Shown: positions 17,252 to 26,505 of the stretch, in pieces
Numbering within the stretch: position 1 is the first letter of the stretch
Layout of the letters: each line of letters starts with the position of its first letter
Assembly (NCBI GenBank): GCA_903919145.1
Contig: CAIXGW010000208.1
Coordinates: forward strand, 1-43,148
Reading direction: 5' to 3'
DNA length: 43,148 nt
Origin: an uncultured Myxococcales bacterium
GTDB lineage: Bacteria; Myxococcota_A; UBA9042
Notes under the pieces: generated by a model
What the model was told of the DNA's origin: nothing
Seen by the model: only the letters and a program-made list of their open reading frames with translations
Databases searched by the model: none
Program-made: the position numbers and the translations under genes

Positions 17252-18976
17252 ATGACCACCCGCTGCACGCCCAGACGCTCTAGAATCCCTCGCTGGCCCA
17301 TCGGCCTGGCAGTGCTCTTGAATGCCTGTGCCTGGATCGCCATGGGTTGCACGGGGGCTCCGCCGCCAGCGAACGCGCCCGCCCAAGACGGCGCCGCAGC
17401 CGTTGACGCGGGGCAGCCCGGCTGGGATGGCGGCCAAGCTGGCACCGATGCCGCAGCTCCGCAGGATGGCGACCGCAGCGCAGAGGTGGGGGCCCCGACA
17501 GCAGTGCGGCCCGTCGCTGATACCGACCCTGGGGCTGCTGTCGATGCTGGTTCTGACGCAGCTTCCGACACAGGGGCCGTGCCAGACACCGTGGACACCG
17601 CCAGCGACCCGAGCCCAGCCGCGCCGCTGGCGTTTGGCTTGTATGCTGTGCAAGTCTCTGCCGTGCCAGGCAATCCTCTGGCGTGTCGGGTGCAGTGGGA
17701 TACGCCGCAGCCGGCCGACTCGGTGGTCAGCTTTGGCATCGACACCTTCACGCTAAGGGCCCGCGACCCGCAGCTTGCCCTTCACCACAGCGTGTTGGTC
17801 TATGGCTTGCACGCCGAGACGACCTACCGCCTGGTGGCGCGCTCGACCACGCCCCAAGGCCTGACGGCAACGGCTCCAGAGAAGCAGTACCTTACCGCGC
17901 CGCTGCCGCAGGGGATCCAGGGCGCCATGGTCGACGTCGACGCCAAGCAGGTCGATCCGCTGGCGTGGGTGCTGGCCAGCGTCCACCTTGGCCAACCGGC
18001 AGTGGGAACGGCGCTTGGCTTTCCGGGGGCGGCGATCGCCTATGACCAAGCTGGCTATCCGGTGTGGTTTCTGCAAATGCCCAAGTCCAACAACGTGCTA
18101 GCGGCCATGCAGCCAGGTGGGCAGGTCATGGTCATGGCCGAAGAGACCTCAGGCCTGTTCAACGTGGCCGGCGACCCGCTGTGGCAGTGGCTCTCTGCCT
18201 TTGACCTCAAGGGTGCCAGCATGCTGTCGTCGCCCATGGATGGCGTGCCTCACCACGACATGCGCCTGCTGCCTGGAGGGCGGGTGGCGCGGCTGGAGTT
18301 CGACGTCCAAGATGGCAAGCTGGGCGACCGCATCGTTGAGCTGGACGAATCGCAAAAAGTGCTGTGGTCCTGGTCAACGCTGGACCAGATGCCGGGCGAT
18401 GACTGGCCCGGGCTCAACTCACTGCGCGTCAGCGACAATGAGAACCACGTGCTGGTGTCGGCGCGCAACCACAGCCGCGTCTACTTTATCGAGAGGAAGA
18501 CCGGCGCGGTGCAGTGGTCCGCGGGCCCCGGCGGCTCTCTTAAGCTGCAGGCCACGCCGGGCGCCAGCTGGTTTTCGCTGCAGCATGACGCGCAGCTGCT
18601 GGCCAACGGCAACCTGCTGGTCTACGACAACGGCCTGCCCAAGCGCGGCTATTCGCGGGTGGTCGAGTACGAGCTGGACGCGGCCAAAGGCACAGCCACC
18701 CAAGTGTGGGAGTGCAAGGGCAAGGCGGGCGAGCACTGGTACTCGGCTGGCGAAGGCTCGGCGGAGCGCTGGGAAGACGGCCGCACGCTGGTAGCGGCGC
18801 CGGATTACCAAGCGACCTTTCCGGCGCTGAGCCGAATCATGGTGTTTGCGCCCGACGGCGAGCTCGAGTGGCAAATCCGCCTGACGCCCTACCAAGGCAA
18901 GCTGCCGGTGGTGTATCGCGCCAGCAAGATGGTGCCCCCAGGGCTTGAGCCGCTGGCTGCTGGAGCAGAGCCATGA
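17252..18976 (+). CDS. Arylsulfotransferase-like (ASST family) lipoprotein
   Basis: The protein is 574 aa, with a signal peptide and lipobox (IAMGC, Cys33) followed by an Ala/Asp/Gly-rich linker to about residue 125. The rest resembles ASST-type beta-propellers: PHHDMRLLPGG, LNSLRVSDNENHVLVSARNHS, then TGAVQW and SLQHDAQLLANGNLLVYDNG. Family members often transfer sulfate between phenols. The usual His before the NS of the third motif is replaced (PGLNS rather than HINS), so activity is uncertain. I chose the ATG at 17252 because it gives a normal signal peptide. It overlaps the next lipoprotein gene by ATGA. Confidence 0.75.
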   Translation: MTTRCTPRRSRIPRWPIGLAVLLNACAWIAMGCTGAPPPANAPAQDGAAAVDAGQPGWDGGQAGTDAAAPQDGDRSAEVGAPTAVRPVADTDPGAAVDAGSDAASDTGAVPDTVDTASDPSPAAPLAFGLYAVQVSAVPGNPLACRVQWDTPQPADSVVSFGIDTFTLRARDPQLALHHSVLVYGLHAETTYRLVARSTTPQGLTATAPEKQYLTAPLPQGIQGAMVDVDAKQVDPLAWVLASVHLGQPAVGTALGFPGAAIAYDQAGYPVWFLQMPKSNNVLAAMQPGGQVMVMAEETSGLFNVAGDPLWQWLSAFDLKGASMLSSPMDGVPHHDMRLLPGGRVARLEFDVQDGKLGDRIVELDESQKVLWSWSTLDQMPGDDWPGLNSLRVSDNENHVLVSARNHSRVYFIERKTGAVQWSAGPGGSLKLQATPGASWFSLQHDAQLLANGNLLVYDNGLPKRGYSRVVEYELDAAKGTATQVWECKGKAGEHWYSAGEGSAERWEDGRTLVAAPDYQATFPALSRIMVFAPDGELEWQIRLTPYQGKLPVVYRASKMVPPGLEPLAAGAEP

Positions 18977-19989
18977 AGCCGACGGGTCCCCGGGCGGCTG
19001 GTGCAGTGCTTTGGGCTGTCGCGGCGGCCGCGGTCCTAGGCACCGGCTGCGCGGCCGAGTCGACCCAAGGTGCGCCCGCCGCTGCTGGCGGTGCGGTCGA
19101 TGGATCGGTCCAAGCGGCAGACAGTGGCGACGGTGCCGACAGTGCCGTCGCTGTAGCCGATGGCGCAGGGGACCTGGCCGACGCCAAGGGGCCAGGCGGG
19201 GCTTTCAGCTGCCTGGTCCAGCCGCCAGTGGCCGGTCCGGTGCAGAAGTTCAGCCACGTAGCGCTGGCCTTTGACGCTACCGGCTGCGACCGGACCGGCG
19301 ACGGCGTGCCCGACAACGCCCTGGGCGAAGGGCTGTCTCAAGCCGGCGGTGCCTTCAATGCCCGCTTGGCCGAGAATTTGGCCAACGGCAGCCTGGTCAT
19401 GCTGCTGGCGGCCGCGGATTTCCGCAGCGATGGCAAGCCCTTTGCCCTGGAGCTGCTCAACGGCAAGCTGGGACCGCAGAGCTTGGCGTGTGCGCCGACC
19501 GCCAGCACCGCCGACTGCGGCTACCAGGTGCTGCCGACCAGCTACGCGACCCAGTCGACCTTGCCCGCCTGCCCAGCCAAGACGGCTTTTGGCAATGCGA
19601 CGGTCGCGCTTGGCATCCTGACGGCGGGCGGCCAGGGCGAAACCATCCAAATGCCGCTGCCGGCTGCGGATCTCAGCTTGAACCTGACACTTTTGGATGT
19701 CCGCCTGAGCGGCAAGGTGAATTGGACCCTTGGACAGGACGGCAAGCACCACTGGCAAAGTACCAGCGACGGCGTGCTGTGCGGCGTCCTGACCAAGCCG
19801 GCGCTGTTCGCGGCGATTGACGCGCTGCCCGACGATCAGGTGGCGGCCCGCGGCTTTAGCAAGCCCATCCTCAAGGCGACGCTCGGCAGCCTGCTGGTGG
19901 CCGACGTAGCGGTAGACAGCGCCGTGCCCAATGCCTACTCGGCGACGATCCGCATCGCCAGCGTGCCGGGCCACTTGGTGGGGCTGTAG
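18973..19989 (+). CDS. Lipoprotein of unknown function
   Basis: The protein is 338 aa, with a signal peptide and lipobox (LGTGC, Cys26). A linker rich in A, D, G and S runs to about residue 75. The mature domain contains a calcium-loop-like segment, DRTGDGVPDNALGEGL (about 112-127). It also has several Cys residues and beta-strand repeats (SLNLTLLDVRLSGKVNWTL). I do not recognise the domain. Translational coupling to the ASST-like gene suggests the two surface proteins are made together. Confidence 0.75.
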   Translation: MKPTGPRAAGAVLWAVAAAAVLGTGCAAESTQGAPAAAGGAVDGSVQAADSGDGADSAVAVADGAGDLADAKGPGGAFSCLVQPPVAGPVQKFSHVALAFDATGCDRTGDGVPDNALGEGLSQAGGAFNARLAENLANGSLVMLLAAADFRSDGKPFALELLNGKLGPQSLACAPTASTADCGYQVLPTSYATQSTLPACPAKTAFGNATVALGILTAGGQGETIQMPLPAADLSLNLTLLDVRLSGKVNWTLGQDGKHHWQSTSDGVLCGVLTKPALFAAIDALPDDQVAARGFSKPILKATLGSLLVADVAVDSAVPNAYSATIRIASVPGHLVGL

Positions 19990-20136
19990 GCCATGGCGTG
20001 TACCCGGTGGGCTTGAGGGCCGCAGGGCCGCGCCAACGTCAGCTCGCAACTGCGAGTCGGGGGCCCGATGGTTGACCGCTGGCCGGTGGCCGGCTAGCCT
20101 CGAGCGCGGGCGCTTGCCCTGCAGATAGAGGCCGGG

Positions 20137-22017
20137 ATGCACTCAGGATATGTCTTTGTTTGCCGTGTCAATTCTCACCGAGACAAGTGGAACGGCACGA
20201 TCTGCAAAGATGCGGCCAATTGGGATTGCGGCACTGGTCAGCCGACCTTTCGCGCGGACTTCTGCCAGATTGGCATCGAGCGGTGCTTCCACATGCACCT
20301 CTTTGACGCCGCCGATCCCCACTTTGTGATCCCTGACCGGACGGTCGTGCAGTTCTGCCAAGAGCAGCCCGGCTTCTTGGTCAACCAGGTCATTTTGTTT
20401 GCGGGGTCGCAGTCCAAAGAGCCTGCGGGTATTACCATGCGCCCCAGCCGCGACGTGGTCCACGGCGTCTACTGGGTCAAGAGCGCTGAGTTAGAGAGAA
20501 GGGCCAACGTGGACGTCGTCGTGGTCCGGCCGCACAAAGAGGCCTGGGCGCTGTTTCCGGCCAATCGGGTCGAAAAGCCCTTTGATCAGCGCTTTGGCGA
20601 CCTCATGTACCTCAAATACATCCCAGATGACAGCGTCTTTGACTTCTTCCAGCGAGCCCTGGAAGACGCACGCGCCGCCAACTGGGATGCAACGCCGACC
20701 AAGCGGCTGGCCAAGTTTGCCGAAGCCCTGCCCGGGCGAATCGACCAGGCGCGGGCCGCCATTGCCCCGCTGCTGGTGGCCAAGACGACGGAGTCCAGGG
20801 TCTCCTATTCGCCAGCATCGCCCAGGGCTCCTTCGCCCTTCGCTGCCCTTGGCGCGCTCAAGCTGGCCGCGCCGCCGACCCGCGAGTCGCCCACCCGGGC
20901 GGGAGTCACCCCTGCTCAGCCGCAGCCGACAGCGCCGTCACCGACTGCTCTGCCAGCAGTGGCGCCAGCAGAGGTGGCCGCGGCTGGCCACGCTGCGGCA
21001 AAGGGAGAAGAACCGGAAAAAGCGCCAGGAACCCAGCCCTATCGGCCGGTGTACTTGCCGGAAGGCGACTGCCGCTCGCGCATTGAAGCCGAATACGGCC
21101 GGCGGGTCCTGTCAGCGCTGGAGATTGCCTCCCGCTCCAAGAGCCTGACCATCCTTACTGGCAATCCTGGCGTGGGCAAGAGCAGGCTGGCCGCCCTGAT
21201 GCTTGAGGATCCCGACAGAGAGCGGTCCATCATCGTTCCAGTGGCGTCGACGTGGCGCGGCCGAGAGGACCTGTTTGGCTATGTCAATCCGGTCACCGGT
21301 GAGTTTGAGCCCACCGGGTTTACCAAGTTTCTGGTTGGCGCCGAGGAGGCATGGGACCGCCACGACCGCCGACCCCGCCTGATCATCTTTGAGGAATTCA
21401 ACATCAGCCAGCCTGAGCATTGGCTCTCTGACATCCTGGTGCGCTGCGAGTACCCAAGTGGCGCCCGGGCCGACCGCACCGTCGAATTAGGCGGGCGCGG
21501 CATCAGCGGCATGGCTGGCCGGCCGAGCACTGTCTTCCTGACCCCCAACACCTCTTTCCTAGCCACCATCAACAACGACCACACTGTGCGCGCGCTGTCG
21601 CCGCGGGTGATCGACCGGTCCGCCGTCATTGAGGTCACCTCGACCGTGCGCGAGGCGATGATCCGCGTAGAGCTGTCGGTGGAACCTGGGATAGAGCGGG
21701 TGATCGAGGAGCTGAATTCGCTGCTCGAAACCAAAGGGGTCGCCTTTTCGGTGCGCACGGCGCGGTCGCTCAAGCGCTGCGAAGAGCACCTTGGCGACCT
21801 GGGCCTGACTTTTGCCCAACTGGTGGACGTGGTCCTGGCCAACGAGCTCTTGGCCAAAGTGCGGCTGATGGCGGGGGACCCACGCGACGAGCAACTGCTG
21901 GACCGCTTGGCGACGTGGATCGCCCGCGAGGACTGCCGGCCGCTGGCGCAGTGCGCTGAACGGATTGAAAACTGGGCGGACCTGCTGCGCAGCGGCCGCG
22001 ATGTCTTCCAGGCCTGA
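20137..22017 (+). CDS. McrB-like AAA+ NTPase with unusual N-terminal domain
   Basis: The protein is 626 aa. The C-terminal half is an AAA+ module of the McrB/dynein-related type. Walker A is GNPGVGKS (342-349), the segment DLFGYVNPVTGEFEPTGF follows, and Walker B is LIIFEEFN (Glu419, Glu420). The sensor/arginine region is NNDHTVRALSPRVIDRS. A Pro/Ala-rich linker (about 225-300) joins it to a Cys/His-rich N-terminal domain beginning VNSHRDKWNGTICKD, which I do not recognise as a standard methyl-DNA reader. The next gene encodes a McrC/DUF2357-like protein. The pair is therefore probably a McrBC-type modification-dependent restriction or related defence system. Confidence 0.8.
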   Translation: MHSGYVFVCRVNSHRDKWNGTICKDAANWDCGTGQPTFRADFCQIGIERCFHMHLFDAADPHFVIPDRTVVQFCQEQPGFLVNQVILFAGSQSKEPAGITMRPSRDVVHGVYWVKSAELERRANVDVVVVRPHKEAWALFPANRVEKPFDQRFGDLMYLKYIPDDSVFDFFQRALEDARAANWDATPTKRLAKFAEALPGRIDQARAAIAPLLVAKTTESRVSYSPASPRAPSPFAALGALKLAAPPTRESPTRAGVTPAQPQPTAPSPTALPAVAPAEVAAAGHAAAKGEEPEKAPGTQPYRPVYLPEGDCRSRIEAEYGRRVLSALEIASRSKSLTILTGNPGVGKSRLAALMLEDPDRERSIIVPVASTWRGREDLFGYVNPVTGEFEPTGFTKFLVGAEEAWDRHDRRPRLIIFEEFNISQPEHWLSDILVRCEYPSGARADRTVELGGRGISGMAGRPSTVFLTPNTSFLATINNDHTVRALSPRVIDRSAVIEVTSTVREAMIRVELSVEPGIERVIEELNSLLETKGVAFSVRTARSLKRCEEHLGDLGLTFAQLVDVVLANELLAKVRLMAGDPRDEQLLDRLATWIAREDCRPLAQCAERIENWADLLRSGRDVFQA

Positions 22018-22060
22018 CCCTACACACGTCTGCCTTGGGCCCCGGGAGTGTCTGCTACCG

Positions 22061-23341
22061 ATGAATGATATGGCCTCTGCCATCGCCAGCGACCTTCGCT
22101 CGTTCTCGCAGGAATTGCTGGAGCGCGGGCTGGCTACGCCCATGGCCACCCGTCCAACCAGCTATGCCGGTGGCGGCAGCACTTCTCAGGCCATTGTTGG
22201 TGCTGTCCTGCGCCTGGCCAAAATGGTGCCCGCCCTCCTGGACGAAGTGGACATGGTTGAAGGTCTGGCGGTAGAGGAAGTCCGCACGACCTCCAGCCCG
22301 CTGCGCGCCACCCCGTCGCGGCGACCCAACGACCACGCCTTGGTAGACGGTTCGTCGCGGCTGGTGCCAGTGCGCTGGCTGCAGCCGACTCACCGCGAAG
22401 AGCCAGCGCTGCAGCCGCTCAGGTGGCTGCTGCATGTGGTAGCGCACCTGGAGAGTGTGTTGGGCAGGCACCTAGACCGGGTGGCGAAACAGGTTCACGA
22501 CGCGGCCATCGCCCGTTCAGGCTCCAGTGGCTACGCCGTGCTGGACAGCGAGCGGTTGGTCGCCATGCTGGAGCCCCTCAAGCGCTCGGAGCAGGTGCTG
22601 TCTCTGGCCAAAGCGCAGATTCGCCACCGGGTGGGCCGCCAAATTGCTGAATCTGACAGGCTGCCCGTGCCCTTTCCGTCGGCGCCGGTCTGGCGGGCGC
22701 TGCGCCGCGACATCGAGGCCTTCAAGAATCCGCGCGCATCCCTACCTGAGCTGTTGCGGACGGTCCTGGCGGACCCTACCGACATGGCCGACCTGCCTTT
22801 CCTGTATCAACGATGGTGCGGGCTGCAGCTGCTGCGGGCCTTTGGCCGAAGTGGCTGGTCGCCCAACGGCGATACCGTGGGGCCGCTGTTTCTGGGCGGG
22901 CACATTCAGCTCGTGCGCGGCGATCGCGCCATCGAGCTGTGGGTGGAGCCCAGGTTGACGGCCGCCAAGGCCGCGCAGATTGGCTGCGGTCCGGTGGGCA
23001 AGACCGAGTGGACCCCAGACTACCTGATGGTGACGCGAACGCGCGCTGGTCGCGATGTGTTTGTGCTGGACCCGACCCTGGGCGGAGACGAAGCAGCCGC
23101 GGAGAAAGACAAGTATCTGCGGGTCCTGGTCAGCCCGGATCCGACGCATGTGGCCGGCGTCGCTGTGGCGCGCAAGCCAGTGCGGTCCTGGGCGTGTGTG
23201 CCAAGCGCCAAAGGCTTCTGTGAATTGGCAGATCCTGAAGGAAAATCTGGGTCCATCCCCATGAACCCGGTCCAGTGGCGTGCCGAGCCGTTGGAGGCGT
23301 GGGTGCAGGATCTGCTGCAGTTTGACGCGGCGTGGGGCTAG
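22061..23341 (+). CDS. McrC/DUF2357-like PD-(D/E)XK-type protein
   Basis: The protein is 426 aa from ATG 22061; the frame is open further upstream. The central part has the DUF2357/PDDEXK_7-like LPFLYQRWCGLQLLRAF (about 245-261). The predicted nuclease core follows as TPDYLMV (Asp320), then VFVLDPTLGG (Asp337) and a downstream EKDKYLRVL. In active relatives the second motif is usually D-A-K; here it is D-P-T, so the catalytic Lys is lost or has moved (Lys349 or Lys351). It begins 43 bp after the McrB-like gene. The stop TAG coincides with the first bases of a 140-bp repeat fragment. Confidence 0.65.
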   Translation: MNDMASAIASDLRSFSQELLERGLATPMATRPTSYAGGGSTSQAIVGAVLRLAKMVPALLDEVDMVEGLAVEEVRTTSSPLRATPSRRPNDHALVDGSSRLVPVRWLQPTHREEPALQPLRWLLHVVAHLESVLGRHLDRVAKQVHDAAIARSGSSGYAVLDSERLVAMLEPLKRSEQVLSLAKAQIRHRVGRQIAESDRLPVPFPSAPVWRALRRDIEAFKNPRASLPELLRTVLADPTDMADLPFLYQRWCGLQLLRAFGRSGWSPNGDTVGPLFLGGHIQLVRGDRAIELWVEPRLTAAKAAQIGCGPVGKTEWTPDYLMVTRTRAGRDVFVLDPTLGGDEAAAEKDKYLRVLVSPDPTHVAGVAVARKPVRSWACVPSAKGFCELADPEGKSGSIPMNPVQWRAEPLEAWVQDLLQFDAAWG

Positions 23342-23368
23342 TGCCCAAGACCGTGGGTTCGAGCCGAC
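23339..23368 (+). repeat. Fragment of the 140-bp repeat
   Basis: The sequence TAGTGCCCAAGACCGT...TTCGAGCC matches the outer end of the 140-bp element (TAGTACCCAAGACCGT...TTCGATCC). Its TAG is the stop codon of the McrC-like gene. The remainder of the element is missing; the end of the DUF1801 gene follows. Confidence 0.5.
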
Positions 23369-23764
23369 TCAGCCTGCCCGTTCTCGCCTCTTCTTCAGCT
23401 CGCCAGCGTAATCCCACCTGATGCTCAGCGCTTTTGCGAGCCAGCGTTGCAGGTCCGCCGGCTCAATGTCGGCTATCGCCTGGTATAGCCGCTCGCTGGC
23501 CTTGAAATTGCCGGTGGCTCGGAGCCCAGGCTCGTCAAACAACTGGCCGCTCCAGAACAGCAATTGCACCCCGCGGCGGGTCAGTGTCAGGCCGACCAAC
23601 GGCTCGCCCTGGTCAAACCACACCGGCGCGCCATGCCAAACGCGCACTTCTGCCTGGGGCAGCCCGGCCACCAGCTGTTCGCCCAGGGCAAGGTACAGCG
23701 GCTGCGCCGTCTCTGGCAGCCCAGCGGCGTAGGTCTCGTGGGCGCGAAGTTCAGGGGTGGTCAT
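23369..23764 (-). CDS. DUF1801-family protein
   Basis: The protein is 131 aa with the YdhG/DUF1801 pattern: YAAGLPETAQPLYLALGEQLVAGLPQAEVRVWHGAPVWF, then LVGLTLTRRGVQLLFWSG, then FKASERLYQAIADIEPADLQRWLAKAL. GGAGA precedes the ATG at 23764. These small cytosolic proteins have no settled function, although some relatives are described as iron chaperones. It is convergent with the McrC-like gene and probably monocistronic. Confidence 0.8.
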   Translation of the reverse strand: MTTPELRAHETYAAGLPETAQPLYLALGEQLVAGLPQAEVRVWHGAPVWFDQGEPLVGLTLTRRGVQLLFWSGQLFDEPGLRATGNFKASERLYQAIADIEPADLQRWLAKALSIRWDYAGELKKRRERAG

Positions 23765-24001
23765 GGCGAGGTCTCCGGGGAGGGGCGCTGCACGAGTAGG
23801 GCAGACAGGGCTTAGAGTGCCAACAGCGCACTGAAAGAGAAAGTTCATCGACACATCCTGCCGTGCAGGCACAGGTTTGCCTGGCCTGCCGCCGCCCCCT
23901 GCGTCCTCGCGACCCCAGCGTCTTGGCCCGGCACTGGCCGCGGGAGAGCGGCGCCGCTAGACTCCACCGCAGGCGCCCCACCCGCGCCAACCCTGTGGAA
24001 C

Positions 24002-25093
24002 ATGGCCGCCCCTCTGAACCCGACCCTCGGCTTCGATTCGCCCAGCCGCCGTCGCATCGGACAGGCCACCCAGCTCTATGTGTCTGCGTTGCCAGCGCAG
24101 GACGACCTGCCCGACGCCCCAGGCGAGAGTGCCGGCCCAGGCCAGCCCGCGTCGCACCTGCCGAGGCCGCCCAGCGGCCGCATAGTTCAAAAGACCCTGC
24201 GGGAGGGGCAGCTGGACCGCGAGGCCATCGGCCTGGAAGAATTGCCCGCCGAGTGGATCCAAGAGGCCCAGCCACCCCAGCCGTCGGTCACCGTCCGCTC
24301 AGAAAGCCTGCGGCCGTCGGTCGTGGTTCGCCCAGCTGCTCCCCTGCCTCCGGTCTCTTTGGATACGGTGGTTACGCGGATTCATGGGGATACCGAGCCC
24401 GCCGGTCGTGCTGTCAAGGCGCGCGAGCGCCCCACGGCCATGGACCTGCCGCGCCAGAGGCGGCCACGCTGGCCCTTGGCAGTAGGCGCGGCGCTGGCGG
24501 TGACGGCTTTGCTCGGCAGCATAGCGTGGCTGTTGGTGATGCCTGAAGCCCCAGGGCAAGTGAGTTCACCAGGAGCGGATCAGCCGCGGCAGTCGAGGCG
24601 GGTGGGGGATTCGGTGCCACGACCGGCTCGGACGGCGGTGCCAGCTCCGGTCGCGGGTCCAGCTCCCGCGCGGCAAGAGGCTCCGGCTCGGCAAGAGGTT
24701 CAGGCGCGGCAAGAAGTTCCGGCACCGGTCGAGGCTGTAGGTCCTGCCCGCATCCCGGTTCCACAGGGGAAGGCTGAGAGGCCAGAGGGCCTGCCCAAGG
24801 CCTTTGCGGCAGGTGCCGTCCCGTGCGTCGGTACCATCCTTTTTGTGGCAGGTACTTCAGCGGATCCGGTCGAGCCGTGGCTGGCAGTCCGTGCGTCTCC
24901 CAGCCCAAGGGGCGCCCTGGTGGGCAGGCTGGACGATGGCAGGGCCGTGCGCGCCCTGAGCAAGGTCAAGACCTGGGTGCAGGTGCAAGCCTGCGGGTCT
25001 GGCCCTCGGCAGGAAGGCTGGGTAAACGGCAGGTGGCTGGTGGCCAGCGAAGGCCGCGCCCGTCCGGCAGGCTCTGGAGCCTTAGGTCTGTAG
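24002..25093 (+). CDS. Single-pass membrane protein with SH3b-like domain
   Basis: The protein is 363 aa. The cytosolic part (1-155) is disordered and Pro-rich with many Ser/Thr. One membrane helix lies at about 157-180 (WPLAVGAALAVTALLGSIAWLLVM). A Pro/Ala linker follows with short repeats of the type APARQE/VQARQE. A C-terminal SH3b-like domain lies at about 290-350 (WLAVRASPSPRGALVGRLDDG...WVQVQACG...GWVNGRWL). SH3b domains often bind peptidoglycan, so it may tie the cytoplasm to the wall. The partner is unknown. Confidence 0.65.
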   Translation: MAAPLNPTLGFDSPSRRRIGQATQLYVSALPAQDDLPDAPGESAGPGQPASHLPRPPSGRIVQKTLREGQLDREAIGLEELPAEWIQEAQPPQPSVTVRSESLRPSVVVRPAAPLPPVSLDTVVTRIHGDTEPAGRAVKARERPTAMDLPRQRRPRWPLAVGAALAVTALLGSIAWLLVMPEAPGQVSSPGADQPRQSRRVGDSVPRPARTAVPAPVAGPAPARQEAPARQEVQARQEVPAPVEAVGPARIPVPQGKAERPEGLPKAFAAGAVPCVGTILFVAGTSADPVEPWLAVRASPSPRGALVGRLDDGRAVRALSKVKTWVQVQACGSGPRQEGWVNGRWLVASEGRARPAGSGALGL

Positions 25094-25276
25094 GGCCTTT
25101 GGACTTGCAAGACTACAATGCGATCGGGTTGTGTTTCGAGCGGAGCGGCCAGAGGGCCCCGCGATCCCAAAGGGCGCGGGCACGGCTCGCGAGCCGGAAT
25201 GGCAAGCCGCGAGCTTGCGACCCACCCAGCAGGGAATGGCGCGTCGTGACAGAACAACTTGTTGCGACACAGCTCC

Positions 25277-25771
25277 TCAGCGACATGGGTCGCCTGGGCT
25301 GCAAGGTGAACCCCGTGCTGCGGCGGCCTCCATCATGGCCCTACATTGCGTAGGGAGGGCGAGCAAGGCGGCAATCGCCTTGTCCTTGGGAACAAGGGGC
25401 GTGTTGGGCCCCGTGCGACGCACCTCTTCATCTCGTATGGACGCGCGAAAATCCACCATCTTGCCATGGACGGTCGCCAGAGAATCACAGGTGGATGGCA
25501 AGTCGGTCCATTTCACGTTGACAAGTGGAGTGACTTGGCCACCAACAGCATAGGGCGCTACGGGTGCGCCAGGTCGATGGTAGACAGCCGTGATTGTGAA
25601 AAGCCTCCCAGTGTTGAAATATTTGCACTCCACCTCCACAACGGCGTCCGGCAGTGTAGCAGGACAAATTGCCTCAGCGGGCGCACACCACTGACTGCCG
25701 CAACCAGCACCGTCGCACGCAGCAAGCCCGAGACCCATTAACCCAAACAGCGTTAGTCCCACTGCATTCAT
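25277..25771 (-). CDS. Cys-rich lipoprotein
   Basis: The protein is 164 aa. The ATG at 25771 gives a short signal peptide and lipobox (GLAAC, Cys19). The mature part starts DGAGCGSQWCAPAEAIC and has eight further Cys in total, so it is probably disulfide-bonded outside the cytoplasm. The organisation (lipobox, then C-x-G-x-GC..C) resembles the lipoprotein at 26506-26964, but overall homology is unclear. It is on the same strand as the protease cassette, separated from it by the IS91/IS630 remnants. It could be an orphaned member of that operon. Confidence 0.65.
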   Translation of the reverse strand: MNAVGLTLFGLMGLGLAACDGAGCGSQWCAPAEAICPATLPDAVVEVECKYFNTGRLFTITAVYHRPGAPVAPYAVGGQVTPLVNVKWTDLPSTCDSLATVHGKMVDFRASIRDEEVRRTGPNTPLVPKDKAIAALLALPTQCRAMMEAAAARGSPCSPGDPCR

Positions 25772-25797
25772 AGCGAAATCTGAACAAATGCAGAGTG

Positions 25798-26121
25798 CCC
25801 GCAAACCGTGTACCCGACCATTGGACCACCGTGCGAGCGCCATGTCGCCCCCGACCAAGCCCATCAGAGCCGTCAGCAGCCAGCCTACGCCGGCCGATCA
25901 CCCCCGTCAACCGCAATTTTTGGCGTGAGTTCAGGCTGATCTGCCCGGGCGGCAAAAGGCTCTGCCACCCACCAGACCCTCAGGTCCCCCGGCTACGCGG
26001 CCCAGTCGTCGGCAGGCAGCTTGCCAAAGTACGGTTCGCCGGGGTCCTCGTCGGCGGCATTGACCTCTGCAGGCAGCCCAGCTTCATCGACGGCCGGCGG
26101 GAACAGCTCCTCGGGCGGCCC
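25798..26121. repeat. IS91-like 3'-end repeat, left copy
   Basis: This is a direct copy of 29678-30006 with scattered substitutions. On the minus strand it contains the tail of an IS91-type transposase (GPPEELFPPAVDEAG...EPYFGKLPADDWAA, stop at 25993-25995). About 195 bp beyond the stop follow, where such elements carry their terminal origin. The tail is joined at about 26121 to an IS630 fragment. Confidence 0.65.
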
Positions 26122-26410
26122 ATCCTGGGCAACCTGCGCGTGCACCACGCCAAGGCGCTGCGCCCTTGGCTTGCGGAGCATTCCGCAGAAATCGAGTTGT
26201 TCTTCTTCCCGTCGTACGCGACGGACCTGAACCCCGCCGAACTTCTGAATCACGACCTCAAGGGCTAGGCGGTCGGGCGCAAGCGGGCGCGCAACGCGCA
26301 ACGCCAAGGAGTTGACCGACAACGCGACCCGGCATCTGGAGGGCCGTGCGGCGACCCCACACATCGTGGCGCGTTTCTTCATGGAGAAGCGTGTCAAATA
26401 TGCTGCATGA
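26122..26410 (+). pseudogene. IS630-family transposase, 3' remnant
   Basis: The frame reads ILGNLRVHHAKALRPWLAEH, then FFFPSYATDLNPAELLNHDLKG, then a stop. This is the DDE core end of IS630-type transposases, including the final catalytic Glu in NPAE. After a frameshift near 26265 the family C-terminus resumes (ARNAKELTDNATRHLEGRAA, ending HIVARFFMEKRVKYAA and TGA at 26408-26410). The N-terminal two thirds are missing and the reading frame is broken, so it is inactive. Confidence 0.8.
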
Positions 26411-26505
26411 GTGTCGTCCATTTGCGTGCCGGAGTAGTAACGCCGTGGCTATCGGCGGTGGCGCGCAAGCGGGCGCCAAATTCGTGGTGAGCGGTCCCAT
26501 GCCAA

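Noticed and set aside
23342-23375. tRNA-like segment (GGGTTCGAGCC resembles a T-arm)
   Set aside because: The stem does not pair properly, there is no acceptor stem or anticodon arm, and the sequence aligns with the 140-bp repeat instead.
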